Source: an uncultured Actinomycetes bacterium
GTDB taxonomy: Bacteria; Actinomycetota; Actinomycetes; Nanopelagicales; Nanopelagicaceae
Length of the DNA stretch: 35,325 bases
Direction: 5' to 3'
NCBI GenBank assembly: GCA_903899375.1
Contig: CAIUIT010000100.1
Location: 1 to 35,325 of the forward strand
Of the stretch, positions 6,129 to 14,578 are shown piece after piece. Position 1 is the stretch's first letter; each line of letters starts with the position of its first letter. The notes under the pieces are model-generated. The model ran no database searches, was not told where the DNA came from, and worked only from the letters and a program-made list of their open reading frames with translations. Both the position numbers and the translations under genes were made by a program.

Positions 6129-6941
6129 GTGACCATCCGCAATTACCGCCCACGCCAACAAGCGCGTAGAGCGACGTCGCGGACACAGCTCGTGGGACTT
6201 TATATGGGAGTTCTAGCGGTTATTGGATTGCAAATTGCTTATCCGCTGGTCCACGGCAATGTCTTGCGCGATATCACCTTGGCGACAGTATTCGTAGGCG
6301 CTGCAACGATGGTCTTTCATTCATACCTAGTCTACGGTCCGCTCTTCGCTACGACATTTACCGTCGTTACCTTTGCTTACTCTTTGGGCATCGAAACTTT
6401 GGGCGTTAAAAGTGGATGGCCATTTGGTCGCTACCAGTACGACCACTCCCTCGGGTTTCAGATCTTCGGTGTTCCACTGCTTGTTCCCTTTGCTTGGATG
6501 ATGCTTTCCTATCCCTTGCTTGTCGCGTCGCGTCGCGCCGCCGCTCGGTGGGTTTTTATTTACGGTGGAATTGGCCTCATGATTTGGGATCTCTTCTTGG
6601 ATCCGCAAATGGTCGACGCAGGCCGCTGGAGTTGGAAATTGGTTGGTCCTCACACTCCATTCGAACCCCGAATCCCGCTCTCTAATTCTGCGGGTTGGCT
6701 CTTTGCGGGGATGGGATTAATGGCGCTATTGCAAAAAGTTTTACCCCACGGCCACCGCAGAAAAACGATCAATTCGATGGCGCCCGATCTCTTGCTCTTA
6801 TGGACGCTCATCGGCGGGATCGTCGGAAATATCTTCTACTTCCATCACAAGCAGATCGGCATATTTGTGGGCTCCATCTTCTTTATTTATCTCATCCCAT
6901 ATTTCTTCCAGCTCCGCTTTGGTCGACCAGATACCGCATAG
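6129..6941 (+). CDS. cruF: CruF-like carotenoid 1',2'-hydratase (DUF422)
   Basis: 270 residues, GTG start, about seven to eight hydrophobic segments. Family motifs: GWPFGRYQY near residues 96-104, GVPLLVPFAWMMLSYPL, WDLFLDPQMVDAGRWSW near 157-173, and PLSNSAGWLF. CruF adds water across the C-1',2' double bond at the acyclic end of gamma-carotene or lycopene, and related proteins hydrate bisanhydrobacterioruberin. The spacing to the glycosyltransferase is 3 nt, and CruF-CruG pairs are known to act in sequence (hydration then glycosylation). A heterodimeric lycopene cyclase was considered and rejected on length and motifs. The first 20 residues are basic and may lie in the cytosol. Confidence 0.85.
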   Translation: MTIRNYRPRQQARRATSRTQLVGLYMGVLAVIGLQIAYPLVHGNVLRDITLATVFVGAATMVFHSYLVYGPLFATTFTVVTFAYSLGIETLGVKSGWPFGRYQYDHSLGFQIFGVPLLVPFAWMMLSYPLLVASRRAAARWVFIYGGIGLMIWDLFLDPQMVDAGRWSWKLVGPHTPFEPRIPLSNSAGWLFAGMGLMALLQKVLPHGHRRKTINSMAPDLLLLWTLIGGIVGNIFYFHHKQIGIFVGSIFFIYLIPYFFQLRFGRPDTA

Positions 6942-6944
6942 CCA

Positions 6945-8018
6945 ATGATTTATCTCCTCGCACTTACCGCAATTCCACTCCTATTTACCATTGCCAATTC
7001 CCTCTCCATGCGCGTTGTACACAAAGGCCAAGCGAAAGAGATCAATGGTGCAGTTTCGATCTTGATACCAATGCGCAATGAGGCCGAGAATGTCGAAGGC
7101 GTACTTACATCTGTTGCAGCATCCCTCTTGATTCCAGAGCGCGAAATACTCGTGCTCGATGATCATTCTGAAGATGCCACATCGGCACTGCTGCAGGGTT
7201 TTCCCAGAGCAATAACCTATGCGGGTATCGATCTACCTGAGGGTTGGCTCGGCAAGAACTTTGCCTGCCACCAACTGGTTACCCATTCCAAAGGTGAATA
7301 TTTAGTCTTTGTCGATGCCGATGTACGAGTTTCCGATTCTGCTATCGCCGCCGCAATTTCTTATATGGATTCTCTGGGCTGGGATTTCATCTCACCCTAC
7401 CCCCGCCAGTTAGCGGAGACATTCTTCGAACGCTTGATTCAACCGCTACTGCAGTGGTCTTGGCTCTCCTCGGTGCCACTGCGTTTTGCGGAGCGCGCAA
7501 AGTTTCCCTCCATGATTATCGCTAATGGTCAGTTCATGATCGTCAAACGCCAGCCCTACATTGCGGCAGGTGGGCATAAGGCCATCAGACACGAAGTGCT
7601 TGATGATCTCGAGCTAGCTCGCCTTTTAGTAAAGAGTGGATTTAAAGGCGGAGTCGCCGATGCCAGTGGAGTCGCAGCTTGTCGTATGTACACAACGCAG
7701 ACTGAGCTCTTTGATGGTTACACCAAATCGCTCTGGCGCGCCTTTGGTTCTCCGCTCGGTGCTTTCGTTATGAGCATCTTCCTATTTCTCACGGGCGTGC
7801 TTCCGCTCCTGCTCGCTCTCGCGGGATACCGCACCGCCTGGCTCGGCTATTTCATCGTCGTGCTCTCGCGTTATGTATCTGCACTGCGAACACGTTCAAC
7901 ACCGAGTACCGCACTCTTACATCCGCTCGCTATCCTCACTCTCCTCTACCTCATCATCAAATCGTGGTATCAAAAATCAACGGGCCAATTAATGTGGCGC
8001 GGACGGAGCGTGGCTTAA
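6945..8018 (+). CDS. cruG: CruG-like carotenoid glycosyltransferase (GT2 family)
   Basis: 357 residues with an N-terminal membrane anchor, a GT-A family-2 catalytic domain and two or three C-terminal membrane segments (from about residue 268). Visible motifs: SILIPMRNEAENV at residues 39-51, VLDDHSED near 70, the metal-binding VFVDADVR (DxD) near 122-129, DDLELARL near 223-230 and a late basic WRA. Homologous CruG proteins glycosylate 2'- or 1'-hydroxylated carotenoids. It follows cruF by 3 nt and abuts the CrtD-like gene, whose GTG start is the next base after this stop. The sugar donor cannot be predicted. Other membrane GT2 enzymes are possible but the context favours carotenoid. Confidence 0.78.
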   Translation: MIYLLALTAIPLLFTIANSLSMRVVHKGQAKEINGAVSILIPMRNEAENVEGVLTSVAASLLIPEREILVLDDHSEDATSALLQGFPRAITYAGIDLPEGWLGKNFACHQLVTHSKGEYLVFVDADVRVSDSAIAAAISYMDSLGWDFISPYPRQLAETFFERLIQPLLQWSWLSSVPLRFAERAKFPSMIIANGQFMIVKRQPYIAAGGHKAIRHEVLDDLELARLLVKSGFKGGVADASGVAACRMYTTQTELFDGYTKSLWRAFGSPLGAFVMSIFLFLTGVLPLLLALAGYRTAWLGYFIVVLSRYVSALRTRSTPSTALLHPLAILTLLYLIIKSWYQKSTGQLMWRGRSVA

Positions 8019-9551
8019 GTGTCGAAGATAGTTGTCATTGGCGCAGGCGTAGGTGGTATGACGGTCGCCGCCCGTCTGGCAAAACAAGGACATGAAGTCG
8101 CTATCTATGAAGCATCTGATCGCACCGGGGGCAAGTGTCGAACAGAATGGATCGGCGATTACGCCTTTGATACCGGACCATCGCTACTGACACTTCCCGC
8201 TATCTATAAAGATTTCTTTCTTAAGACCGGCCCACGCTTTGAAAGAGTGCTAACTAGCACCGCCGTCAATCCCTCATTTACCTATAACTTTGCCGATGGA
8301 AAGAGCGTTGACTTCATCAATCTCGATCTTCCCAAGACCTGTGCCGCTATCGATGCGTCGCTTGGCGTCGCAGCTGGTAACGCCTGGCATACTCTCATGC
8401 AACGCGCAGAGATAATGTGGGATATCTCCAGAGTTCCCTTCGTGCAATCCGAACTTACCTCCATCTGGAGCTTGCTCAAACGTCGCGATTTAATACGTGG
8501 AATTCGACAGATCGCCCCATACAAATCTTTACGCAAGGTAACAAGAGAATATACGCACGATCAACATATTCAAAAGATCATCGATCGCTACGCAACTTAT
8601 ACGGGTTCAGATCCGCGCAAGGCTCCCGCTGCGCTTTTAACTATCGCCTTCGTGGAAGCCAGTTTTGGTGCCTGGCACTTGTCGGGCGGAATTGGTCAGT
8701 TGAGCGTTGCGCTAGAAGATCGCTGTCGCCTGCTCGGAGTTGATATTCACCTCAACTCCGCCGTTACAAAGATCAATACCGCAGCAGGAACCGTCACAGG
8801 AATAACTCTGGCAGATGGCGAGCAGGTAAGCGCAGATTTAGTTGTTGCTAATGCCGATGCCGAAATCGTTTACAACCAGCTTTTAGAACCCACTGTGCGC
8901 CAAGCAAAATCCGAACGCAAAAAGTTGAAGCGCGCCGAGAAATCTTTGGCAGGTTTCTCGCTCTTGCTGGGGCTCGATAATTCCAAGATGGATGGCCCTT
9001 CTCCCGAAATTAACCATCATTCCATTTACTTCCCAGCAGATTACGATGCTGAGTTCGATGCAATCTTCACCAAACACATTCCGGCTGCAGATCCAACCAT
9101 CTATATCTGCGCTCCGCGCGACCCCTTGATGGTTAAACGTGAAGGTACTGAGAATTGGTTCGTCCTAGTAAATGCTCCCCGGCATGATCCTGCATCTGGA
9201 TGGGATTGGAGTACGGGTGGTGAAAAATATGCAGAACAAATCATTGCAAAACTTGATGCGTTGGGGCTACGAGTGAGCGAACGTCTTGATGTAATGGAAT
9301 ATAGGACGCCGCTTGATCTGCAAAATGAGACCAACGCTCCTGGTGGATCTATCTATGGAACATCTAGCAATGGAGCGATGTCAGCATTTTCTCGCGCCAA
9401 GAATCGATCTCCTGTACAGGGTCTCTTCTGTGTTGGTGGATCAGCTCATCCAGGCGGTGGACTACCCCTGGTCGGAATTAGCGCGGAGTTAGTCGCCGAG
9501 GCGATCGGTGGCACTCAAACGGGTGTAGCCGCTGCGCATCACAGTCACTAA
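8019..9551 (+). CDS. crtD: CrtI-family carotenoid desaturase, CrtD-like (3',4'-desaturase)
   Basis: 510 residues. The N-terminal FAD-binding fold is IGAGVGGMTVAARLAKQGHEVAIYEAS with GGKCRTE, then FDTGPSLLTLP. The C-terminal family signature includes YRTPLDLQNETNAPGGSIYG, GLFCVGGSAHPGGGLPLVG. It differs strongly from the CrtI at 12096-13577, and the C-terminal segment is that of CrtD/methoxyneurosporene-dehydrogenase types, which introduce a 3,4 double bond next to a 1-hydroxy group; CrtNb-like oxidases are an alternative. It follows cruF and the glycosyltransferase without a gap (GTG start at 8019). Its last 63 bp overlap the 3' end of the opposing CDP-alcohol phosphatidyltransferase gene. 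Confidence 0.82.
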   Translation: MSKIVVIGAGVGGMTVAARLAKQGHEVAIYEASDRTGGKCRTEWIGDYAFDTGPSLLTLPAIYKDFFLKTGPRFERVLTSTAVNPSFTYNFADGKSVDFINLDLPKTCAAIDASLGVAAGNAWHTLMQRAEIMWDISRVPFVQSELTSIWSLLKRRDLIRGIRQIAPYKSLRKVTREYTHDQHIQKIIDRYATYTGSDPRKAPAALLTIAFVEASFGAWHLSGGIGQLSVALEDRCRLLGVDIHLNSAVTKINTAAGTVTGITLADGEQVSADLVVANADAEIVYNQLLEPTVRQAKSERKKLKRAEKSLAGFSLLLGLDNSKMDGPSPEINHHSIYFPADYDAEFDAIFTKHIPAADPTIYICAPRDPLMVKREGTENWFVLVNAPRHDPASGWDWSTGGEKYAEQIIAKLDALGLRVSERLDVMEYRTPLDLQNETNAPGGSIYGTSSNGAMSAFSRAKNRSPVQGLFCVGGSAHPGGGLPLVGISAELVAEAIGGTQTGVAAAHHSH

Positions 9552-10127
9552 AGCAATTGCTTGCTGCACAGTCCAGACGACTGCAAGTGTTGTTATTGCA
9601 GAAACTTTGATGTCATAAGCCAAGATCGCGACCGCTAAAAAGGATGCACGAACCGGCCGTTCTGCGATCGTTACGACATCAATGCGATAGTCCCCAAGTC
9701 CCGCAATGCGGGCACGGCAATATTCTTGAGTAAATGCGAGCACCCAGGCTATAGCAATCAACCAAGCGGGTGCCCCAAGTTTATAAAAGGCGAGAGCCCA
9801 GAAGGTTTCTCCAATACGATCGCTAAGAGCATCTATCATCGCGCCTCGCTTGCTTGCCTTGCCACTTAAAATCGCAACCGAGCCATCAATCCCGTCGCTG
9901 ACCAGTGAAATGCCAAGGAGGACGATGCAATAATTTCTGTTGGCCTCAGAATATGTGAAGATCGCGGCAATAACTCCGATGAAGCTCAATAGATTGGGTG
10001 AAACTTTTAAGCGAACGAGCGGTCGGGAAATGGCATACGAGATAGCAAGCCAGCCTTTAACTACCCCCGTGACATACGCTCCGCCGTGGAGTTCACTCCA
10101 TCGAGTAAAGAATTCTTCACGTTTCAT
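9489..10127 (-). CDS. CDP-alcohol phosphatidyltransferase family membrane protein
   Basis: 212 residues from ATG 10127, which overlaps the metF stop (ATGA); a longer frame to 10226 lies wholly inside metF and is rejected. About six membrane segments. The CDP-alcohol motif D-x2-DG-x2-A-R-x8-G-x3-D-x3-D is present as D78, D81, G82, A85, G95, D99 and D103, but Ile86 replaces the usual Arg. Enzymes of this family join CDP-diacylglycerol to glycerol phosphate, inositol phosphate or other alcohols in the membrane. The substitution and the unusual metF neighbour leave the substrate open. The 3' end overlaps the opposing crtD by 63 bp, so both proteins depend on the same bases for their C-termini. 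Confidence 0.78.
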   Translation of the reverse strand: MKREEFFTRWSELHGGAYVTGVVKGWLAISYAISRPLVRLKVSPNLLSFIGVIAAIFTYSEANRNYCIVLLGISLVSDGIDGSVAILSGKASKRGAMIDALSDRIGETFWALAFYKLGAPAWLIAIAWVLAFTQEYCRARIAGLGDYRIDVVTIAERPVRASFLAVAILAYDIKVSAITTLAVVWTVQQAIALVTVMRSGYTRLSATDRLGD

Positions 10128-10987
10128 CGCAATCCAATGTTCTTTACGATCGCCGTCGTAGCTGCAGCCTTGTTCATAGTATAGAAATGGATTCCAGGAA
10201 CACCAGCCCTTATCAATTCTTCGCACAGTTGAGTCGCAATCTCTATTCCTAATGCAACTCCCGCTTCTTCATCACCTGCTACGTCAGCAAATCGTTTGCT
10301 GATCGACGCTGGAATATGGGCCCCTCCCAGATCAGCCATGCGAGAAAGCTGCTTGAAGTTAGTTATTGGGAGTACGCCCGCGATGATGGGCAGGGACGAG
10401 CCCACAGCGGCGAGCGCATCAACCAATCTCGTATACGCCTGAATATCGAAGAAGAACTGCGTTGTGGCGAAGGAAGCTCCATGTGCCTCCTTGCGGAGCA
10501 AGGTCTGAATATCGGCGGCCAGGTCTCCGTGCGAAGCGGGATGCCCATCAGGAAAGGCCGCCACACCTACGGCGAAGTTGCCGCGTGCACAGGCGAGATC
10601 TACCAATTGGTCAGCATGATCGAATCCGCCATCGGTGGAAACCCACCGAGCGCTCGGGCCCCCGCTTGGATCACCGCGCAGCGCCAGAATCGTTGAAATA
10701 TTCGCTGATTGATATTGATCCAAAATCTTCTCGAGTTCAGCCTTGGTTGAACCCACGCACGTGAGGTGGGCTACCGTTGGAATGCCTGTGTGAATTGTAA
10801 GTTCTGAGGCGATACGGATCGTTCTGTCGCGAGTGGATCCCCCTGCACCATACGTCACCGATACAAAGTCAGGGGTCAGCAGCGCCATCTCTTCGACCGC
10901 CTCCCAGAGGCGTGACTCCCCCGACTCATCCTTCGGTGGAAAGAGTTCGATAGAGAACGTTGTGGATTTCTCAGTTCTCGTCTTCAT
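10124..10987 (-). CDS. metF: Methylenetetrahydrofolate reductase
   Basis: 287 residues from ATG 10987; the frame runs to 11080 but would then overlap crtE. The TIM-barrel MTHFR family is clear: FSIELFPPKDESGESRLWEA at the N-terminus with the catalytic Glu, DFVSVTYGAGGSTRDRT, VAHLTCVGST, ILALRGDPSGG, FAVGVAAFPDGHPAS and ATTQFFFD. It reduces 5,10-methylene-THF to 5-methyl-THF, using FAD, for methionine synthesis. Length is normal. It begins 24 bp from the divergent crtE start, and its stop overlaps the phosphatidyltransferase start. It appears to be an ordinary housekeeping gene placed between the two carotenoid blocks. Confidence 0.93.
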   Translation of the reverse strand: MKTRTEKSTTFSIELFPPKDESGESRLWEAVEEMALLTPDFVSVTYGAGGSTRDRTIRIASELTIHTGIPTVAHLTCVGSTKAELEKILDQYQSANISTILALRGDPSGGPSARWVSTDGGFDHADQLVDLACARGNFAVGVAAFPDGHPASHGDLAADIQTLLRKEAHGASFATTQFFFDIQAYTRLVDALAAVGSSLPIIAGVLPITNFKQLSRMADLGGAHIPASISKRFADVAGDEEAGVALGIEIATQLCEELIRAGVPGIHFYTMNKAAATTAIVKNIGLR

Positions 10988-10995
10988 AGCGGAGC

Positions 10996-11005
10996 AGGGT
11001 ACCGT
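10996..11005. promoter_or_regulatory. Interleaved divergent -10 boxes of metF and crtE
   Basis: The only 24 bp between the two start codons contain TACCGT on the plus strand (11000-11005, 6 nt before the crtE GTG) and TACCCT on the minus strand (11001-10996, 8 nt before the metF ATG). They share two bases around a GGTACC palindrome. Both transcripts would be leaderless or nearly so, and initiation in one direction should hinder the other. Confidence 0.6.
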
Positions 11006-11011
11006 TACCGA

Positions 11012-12079
11012 GTGGACTTTGATGGCATTCGCGGACTCACTGGAGCAATCAACACTTCTCTCGGCGAATTTTTTGATCACGAGTCAACATACCTGCGAAA
11101 AATAGGCAGCGAACTTAATCCAGTAGCCGATGCACTCGGCCGTTTTCTGCTAGACAGTGGAAAGCGTCTGCGCCCCCTTTTCGCCACGATAGGTTATTTA
11201 GGAGCCGGCGGAGAACTCACTCCACAGATCATTCGCGCCACATCAAGTTTGGAATTAGTACACGTATGTGCACTCATTCATGATGATGTCATGGATGCAT
11301 CAGATACAAGGCGTGGTGCACCTGCAATACATAAACAGTTTGAGGGTCTTCATGACGCTCAAGGTCTGCACGGTAGCAGCGAACAATTTGGAGTCGCTTC
11401 GGCGATCTTGCTCGGGGACCTCGCCCTTATCTGGGCCGCGAAGGCGTTGCATGAATCCGGGGTGCCCTCTGAAAGCATTCTGCACACTCTTCCGGTCTAC
11501 GACGAGATGCGCGTTGAATTGATGGCCGGCCAATACCTGGATGTGCACGAACAAGCCCTTGCCAGTGAGAGTGTCGAACGTTCTCTGAAAGTTGCCCGAT
11601 ACAAATCCGGGAAGTACTCCATTGAACGCCCATTACATTTTGGCGCCAGTCTTGCTGCGGGATCTTCGCCACAGGTCATCGAGATCTATTCAGGCTATGG
11701 TCTACCGCTGGGAGAAGCTTTCCAACTTCGCGATGATGTCATAGGAGTCTTTGGGGATCCCGAGAAAACCGGCAAGCCCGCAGGCGACGATCTCCGTGAA
11801 GGTAAGCGCACTGTATTAGTCGCCATGACACTTTCCAAGGCAAATTCCGCCCAGCGAGCAGAATTCCTCGAAAACTTTGGCCGTAAGGATTTGGATTCAG
11901 GACGGATCGATTCTTTGCGGCAGATCATCGTCGATACCGGCGCACTTGCCGAACTCGAAACTATGATCGAAGTCATGACATTCAAAGCGCATGATGCACT
12001 CTCACATGGTGGAATTACCCCAGAAGCCGTCACCTACTTAAATGAGATGGCTGTCGCTGCAACACAACGCAGCTCGTAG
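11012..12079 (+). CDS. crtE: Geranylgeranyl diphosphate synthase-type polyprenyl synthase
   Basis: 355 residues, GTG start. Trans-isoprenyl diphosphate synthase features: GKRLRP (residues 50-55), the first aspartate-rich motif DDVMD (91-95), GDLAL, and the second region DDVIGVFGDPEKTGKPAGDD from 241. It elongates IPP onto allylic diphosphates, most likely to GGPP for phytoene synthesis. The start is fixed by a TANNNT -10 box six bases upstream and by metF on the other strand. crtI follows with a 16-nt gap and a good ribosome-binding site. No other GGPP-consuming gene is in the window. Shorter or longer chain length cannot be fully excluded. Confidence 0.9.
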   Translation: MDFDGIRGLTGAINTSLGEFFDHESTYLRKIGSELNPVADALGRFLLDSGKRLRPLFATIGYLGAGGELTPQIIRATSSLELVHVCALIHDDVMDASDTRRGAPAIHKQFEGLHDAQGLHGSSEQFGVASAILLGDLALIWAAKALHESGVPSESILHTLPVYDEMRVELMAGQYLDVHEQALASESVERSLKVARYKSGKYSIERPLHFGASLAAGSSPQVIEIYSGYGLPLGEAFQLRDDVIGVFGDPEKTGKPAGDDLREGKRTVLVAMTLSKANSAQRAEFLENFGRKDLDSGRIDSLRQIIVDTGALAELETMIEVMTFKAHDALSHGGITPEAVTYLNEMAVAATQRSS

Positions 12080-12083
12080 ATAT

Positions 12084-12089
12084 AAGGGG
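12084..12089 (+). promoter_or_regulatory. crtI: Ribosome-binding site deciding the crtI start
   Basis: AAGGGG lies 6 nt before the GTG at 12096. The open frame extends back to 12042 inside crtE, but this Shine-Dalgarno sequence and the family N-terminus support the GTG. Confidence 0.7.
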
Positions 12090-12095
12090 TCCTGG

Positions 12096-13577
12096 GTGCG
12101 TCAAGTTAAAGGCAAGAGCGATCATGTGGTCATTGTTGGAGCTGGCCTTGGTGGTTTGAGCGCTGCGCTCCGCCTAGCCGGTGCAGGTCGCAAGGTAACG
12201 GTAATCGAACGCGAATCAGTTCCGGGCGGTCGCAATGGATTGCTGCAACGGGACGGTTACTCGTTTGATACGGGGCCATCCGTTTTAACCATGCCATCTT
12301 TAATTGAAGATGCACTCGCCTGTGTAGGAGAAGATATTAAGGACTGGCTCGAACTCGTCCCAGTCGATCCGCTCTACCGCGCTTTCTACCACGATGGAAC
12401 TCATCTCGACGTCCATGCCGACACTCAGAGAATGCAAGATGAGATAGCAACAAAGATCGGGGCCACAGAAGCGGCCGGTTATGGAAGGTACGTTGACTTC
12501 GTTACTAAGCTTTACAAATACGAGATGAATGATTTCATCGATCGAAATATCGATTCACCTTTGAATTTGGTTACACCTAACCTCGCGCGATTGGTTGCGC
12601 TCGGTGGATTCCGTCGTTTAGCCCCAAAGGTCAATCAGTTTCTCAAAGATCCAAGAACTCAGAAGGTTTATTCATTCCAGGCAATGTATGCAGGTGTAAG
12701 CCCACAGCAAGCTCTCGCTATATACGCCGTTATCGCATATATGGATTCGGTCAACGGGGTCTTCTTCCCTAAAGGTGGCATGCATGCTGTCCCTCGTGCT
12801 TTAGCAGGAGCGGCCGAAAAGCATGGCGTCACGTTCAAGTACAACACGACTGTTACGACCGTCGAAAAAAGTAATAACCGCGCCACCGCCGTGATCACCG
12901 ATACTGGTGAACGTATCGAGTGCGATGCGCTCATTTTAAATCCAGATCTGCCCGTCGCTTACCGTGATTTACTGGGCTATACCCCGCGCAAGGTTAAGAA
13001 CCTTCAGTACTCACCATCGTGCGTAACGCTGCTGGTGGGAACTAAGAAGAAATACGATCACCTCACCCATCACAATATTCACTTTGGAGAATCATGGGAT
13101 CAGGTCTTTGATGAACTGATCAATAAGCAAACGTTGATGACCGATCCAAGTCTTCTGGTCACAATTCCCACCTACGATGACCCTTCATTAGCTCCCAAAG
13201 ATCGCTCCTCGTATTACATCCTCTTTCCTACGCCTAATCTAGATGCCAACATTGATTGGCGCACTGAAGGACCGCGCTACCGCGATGAAATGCTTCGCAT
13301 CATGCAGGCTCGTGGCTATGAAGGATTTGCCGACTCGATCGAAGTCGAAGAGCTGACAACACCCTTGGATTGGCAGGAACGTGGAATGGAGCGCGGCGCC
13401 CCCTTTGCTAGCGCGCATACATTCTTTCAGACCGGTCCATTTAGACCACGTAATCTGGCGCAAGGCTTTGAAAATGTGGTCTTTGCGGGATCAGGAACCC
13501 AACCTGGTGTTGGCGTACCGATGGTTTTAATTTCTGGTCGCTTAGCCGCAGAACGAATTGTGGGAGCGACAAAATAA
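12096..13577 (+). CDS. crtI: Phytoene desaturase
   Basis: 493 residues. N-terminal FAD-binding fold VIVGAGLGGLSAALRLAGAG, then VPGGRNGLLQRDGYSFDTGPSVLTMP, a typical CrtI N-terminus. The C-terminal signature TPLDWQERGMERGAPFASAHTFFQTGPFRPRN leads to VVFAGSGTQPGVGVPMVLISGRLAAERI. CrtI converts phytoene to lycopene (or a less desaturated product) in four steps using FAD. It sits between crtE and crtB, the usual early carotenoid operon. The next gene's GTG starts 2 bp after this stop. The number of desaturation steps cannot be predicted from sequence. Confidence 0.92.
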   Translation: MRQVKGKSDHVVIVGAGLGGLSAALRLAGAGRKVTVIERESVPGGRNGLLQRDGYSFDTGPSVLTMPSLIEDALACVGEDIKDWLELVPVDPLYRAFYHDGTHLDVHADTQRMQDEIATKIGATEAAGYGRYVDFVTKLYKYEMNDFIDRNIDSPLNLVTPNLARLVALGGFRRLAPKVNQFLKDPRTQKVYSFQAMYAGVSPQQALAIYAVIAYMDSVNGVFFPKGGMHAVPRALAGAAEKHGVTFKYNTTVTTVEKSNNRATAVITDTGERIECDALILNPDLPVAYRDLLGYTPRKVKNLQYSPSCVTLLVGTKKKYDHLTHHNIHFGESWDQVFDELINKQTLMTDPSLLVTIPTYDDPSLAPKDRSSYYILFPTPNLDANIDWRTEGPRYRDEMLRIMQARGYEGFADSIEVEELTTPLDWQERGMERGAPFASAHTFFQTGPFRPRNLAQGFENVVFAGSGTQPGVGVPMVLISGRLAAERIVGATK

Positions 13578-13578
13578 A

Positions 13579-14478
13579 GTGGATGAGTTAACCGCTGCTG
13601 GAATAATTGATCCGGTACTCCGTGCCTCATATGCAGAGTGCAAGCGACTTAACTCTTTACACGGCAAGACTTATTACTTGGCAACGCTTCTGCTTCCTAA
13701 AGCAAAGCGCCCCCACGTTCATGCGCTCTACGGTTTTGCCCGGTATGCAGATGAGATAGTTGACGATCTCGCATCTTCTCTCTCGATCCCCGAGAAATCA
13801 GCCCTCTTAAAGAGTTGGGGTGATGGGGTTCTTGCCGATATTCGTCGGGGCACCAGCAATGACCAGGTAGGTCGTGCGCTGGTCGACACCGTACAACGAT
13901 TCGACATCCCCATTGCCCACTTTGAAGCATTTCTTCGCTCGATGACCATGGACCTGTCCATCACTCAGTATCAAACGTACGAGGACCTTATGGAATACGT
14001 TTATGGGAGCGCCGCAGTCATCGGCTTACAGATGGTTCCAATTCTCGGTGCGACCGATCCCGCTGCTTTTGCGGCGGCAGAAAAGCTCGGAGTGGCTTTC
14101 CAACTTGCCAATTTCATTCGGGATGTTAGCGAAGATCTCGATCGCGGACGTATTTATCTACCTCTCGATGAATTGCAAGCTGCGGGCGTTACGCCAGAAA
14201 TGTTGGCCGAAAAGAAATTAACCCCCGAGATAAAAGCAGCCCTCACCTTCCAGATAGCAAGGGTGCGTCGCCTACAGGCGGAAGCTTCTGCTGGTATCAA
14301 ACTTTTGGACCGTTCTAGCCAGCCATGCATCAACGCCGCCTCCGAACTGTATTGCGGAATTGTTGACGAAGTAGAGAAGGTCAACTACGAAATCTTTGCT
14401 CAGAGGGCAACCACTTCTACCTGGCGTAGGCTCAAAGTCGCACTCCCTGCTTACGCCAAGGCGCTCCAAGCGCGCTAG
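13579..14478 (+). CDS. crtB: Phytoene synthase
   Basis: 299 residues from GTG 13579, which directly follows the crtI stop; the frame continues upstream to 13558 inside crtI. Squalene/phytoene synthase motifs: YYLATLLLPKAKRPHVHALYG, the first aspartate-rich DEIVDD (residues 58-63), and the second QLANFIRDVSEDLDRGRIYLP with its conserved RD..ED. It condenses two GGPP molecules to 15-cis-phytoene, the first committed step. Last gene of the crtE-crtI-crtB operon. Immediately downstream lies a TPP riboswitch that belongs to the next gene; no clear terminator separates them. Confidence 0.93.
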   Translation: MDELTAAGIIDPVLRASYAECKRLNSLHGKTYYLATLLLPKAKRPHVHALYGFARYADEIVDDLASSLSIPEKSALLKSWGDGVLADIRRGTSNDQVGRALVDTVQRFDIPIAHFEAFLRSMTMDLSITQYQTYEDLMEYVYGSAAVIGLQMVPILGATDPAAFAAAEKLGVAFQLANFIRDVSEDLDRGRIYLPLDELQAAGVTPEMLAEKKLTPEIKAALTFQIARVRRLQAEASAGIKLLDRSSQPCINAASELYCGIVDEVEKVNYEIFAQRATTSTWRRLKVALPAYAKALQAR

Positions 14479-14480
14479 AG

Positions 14481-14570
14481 TTACACCAACGGGAGCCGCT
14501 TATCGTGGCTGAGAGGACCTGATCTCCAGGTCGACCGTATGACCGGTTCGGTAATGCGAACTGTGGAAGG
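14481..14570 (+). promoter_or_regulatory. Thiamine pyrophosphate (TPP) riboswitch
   Basis: The conserved thi-box elements appear in order: CGGGAGCC, then GGCTGAGA (14507-14514), a variable P3 hairpin ACCTG-atctc-CAGGT (14517-14531), GACCGTATGACC (14533-14544), and GGTAATGC (14550-14557) followed by GTGGAAGG. The 3' end includes the Shine-Dalgarno GGAAGG (14565-14570), 8 nt before the ATG of the PnuC-type gene. TPP binding would be expected to hide the ribosome-binding site, giving translational control. No terminator hairpin is seen. Confidence 0.9.
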
Positions 14571-14578
14571 TTTTAATT

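Noticed and set aside
6129-6941. Lycopene cyclase
   Set aside because: Considered because no cyclase is in the cluster, but the GWPFG and DPQMVDAGRW motifs and length fit CruF/DUF422 hydratases.
10128-10226. Longer N-terminus for the CDP-alcohol phosphatidyltransferase
   Set aside because: The extra 33 residues lie entirely within metF and are not hydrophobic; the ATG overlapping the metF stop is better.
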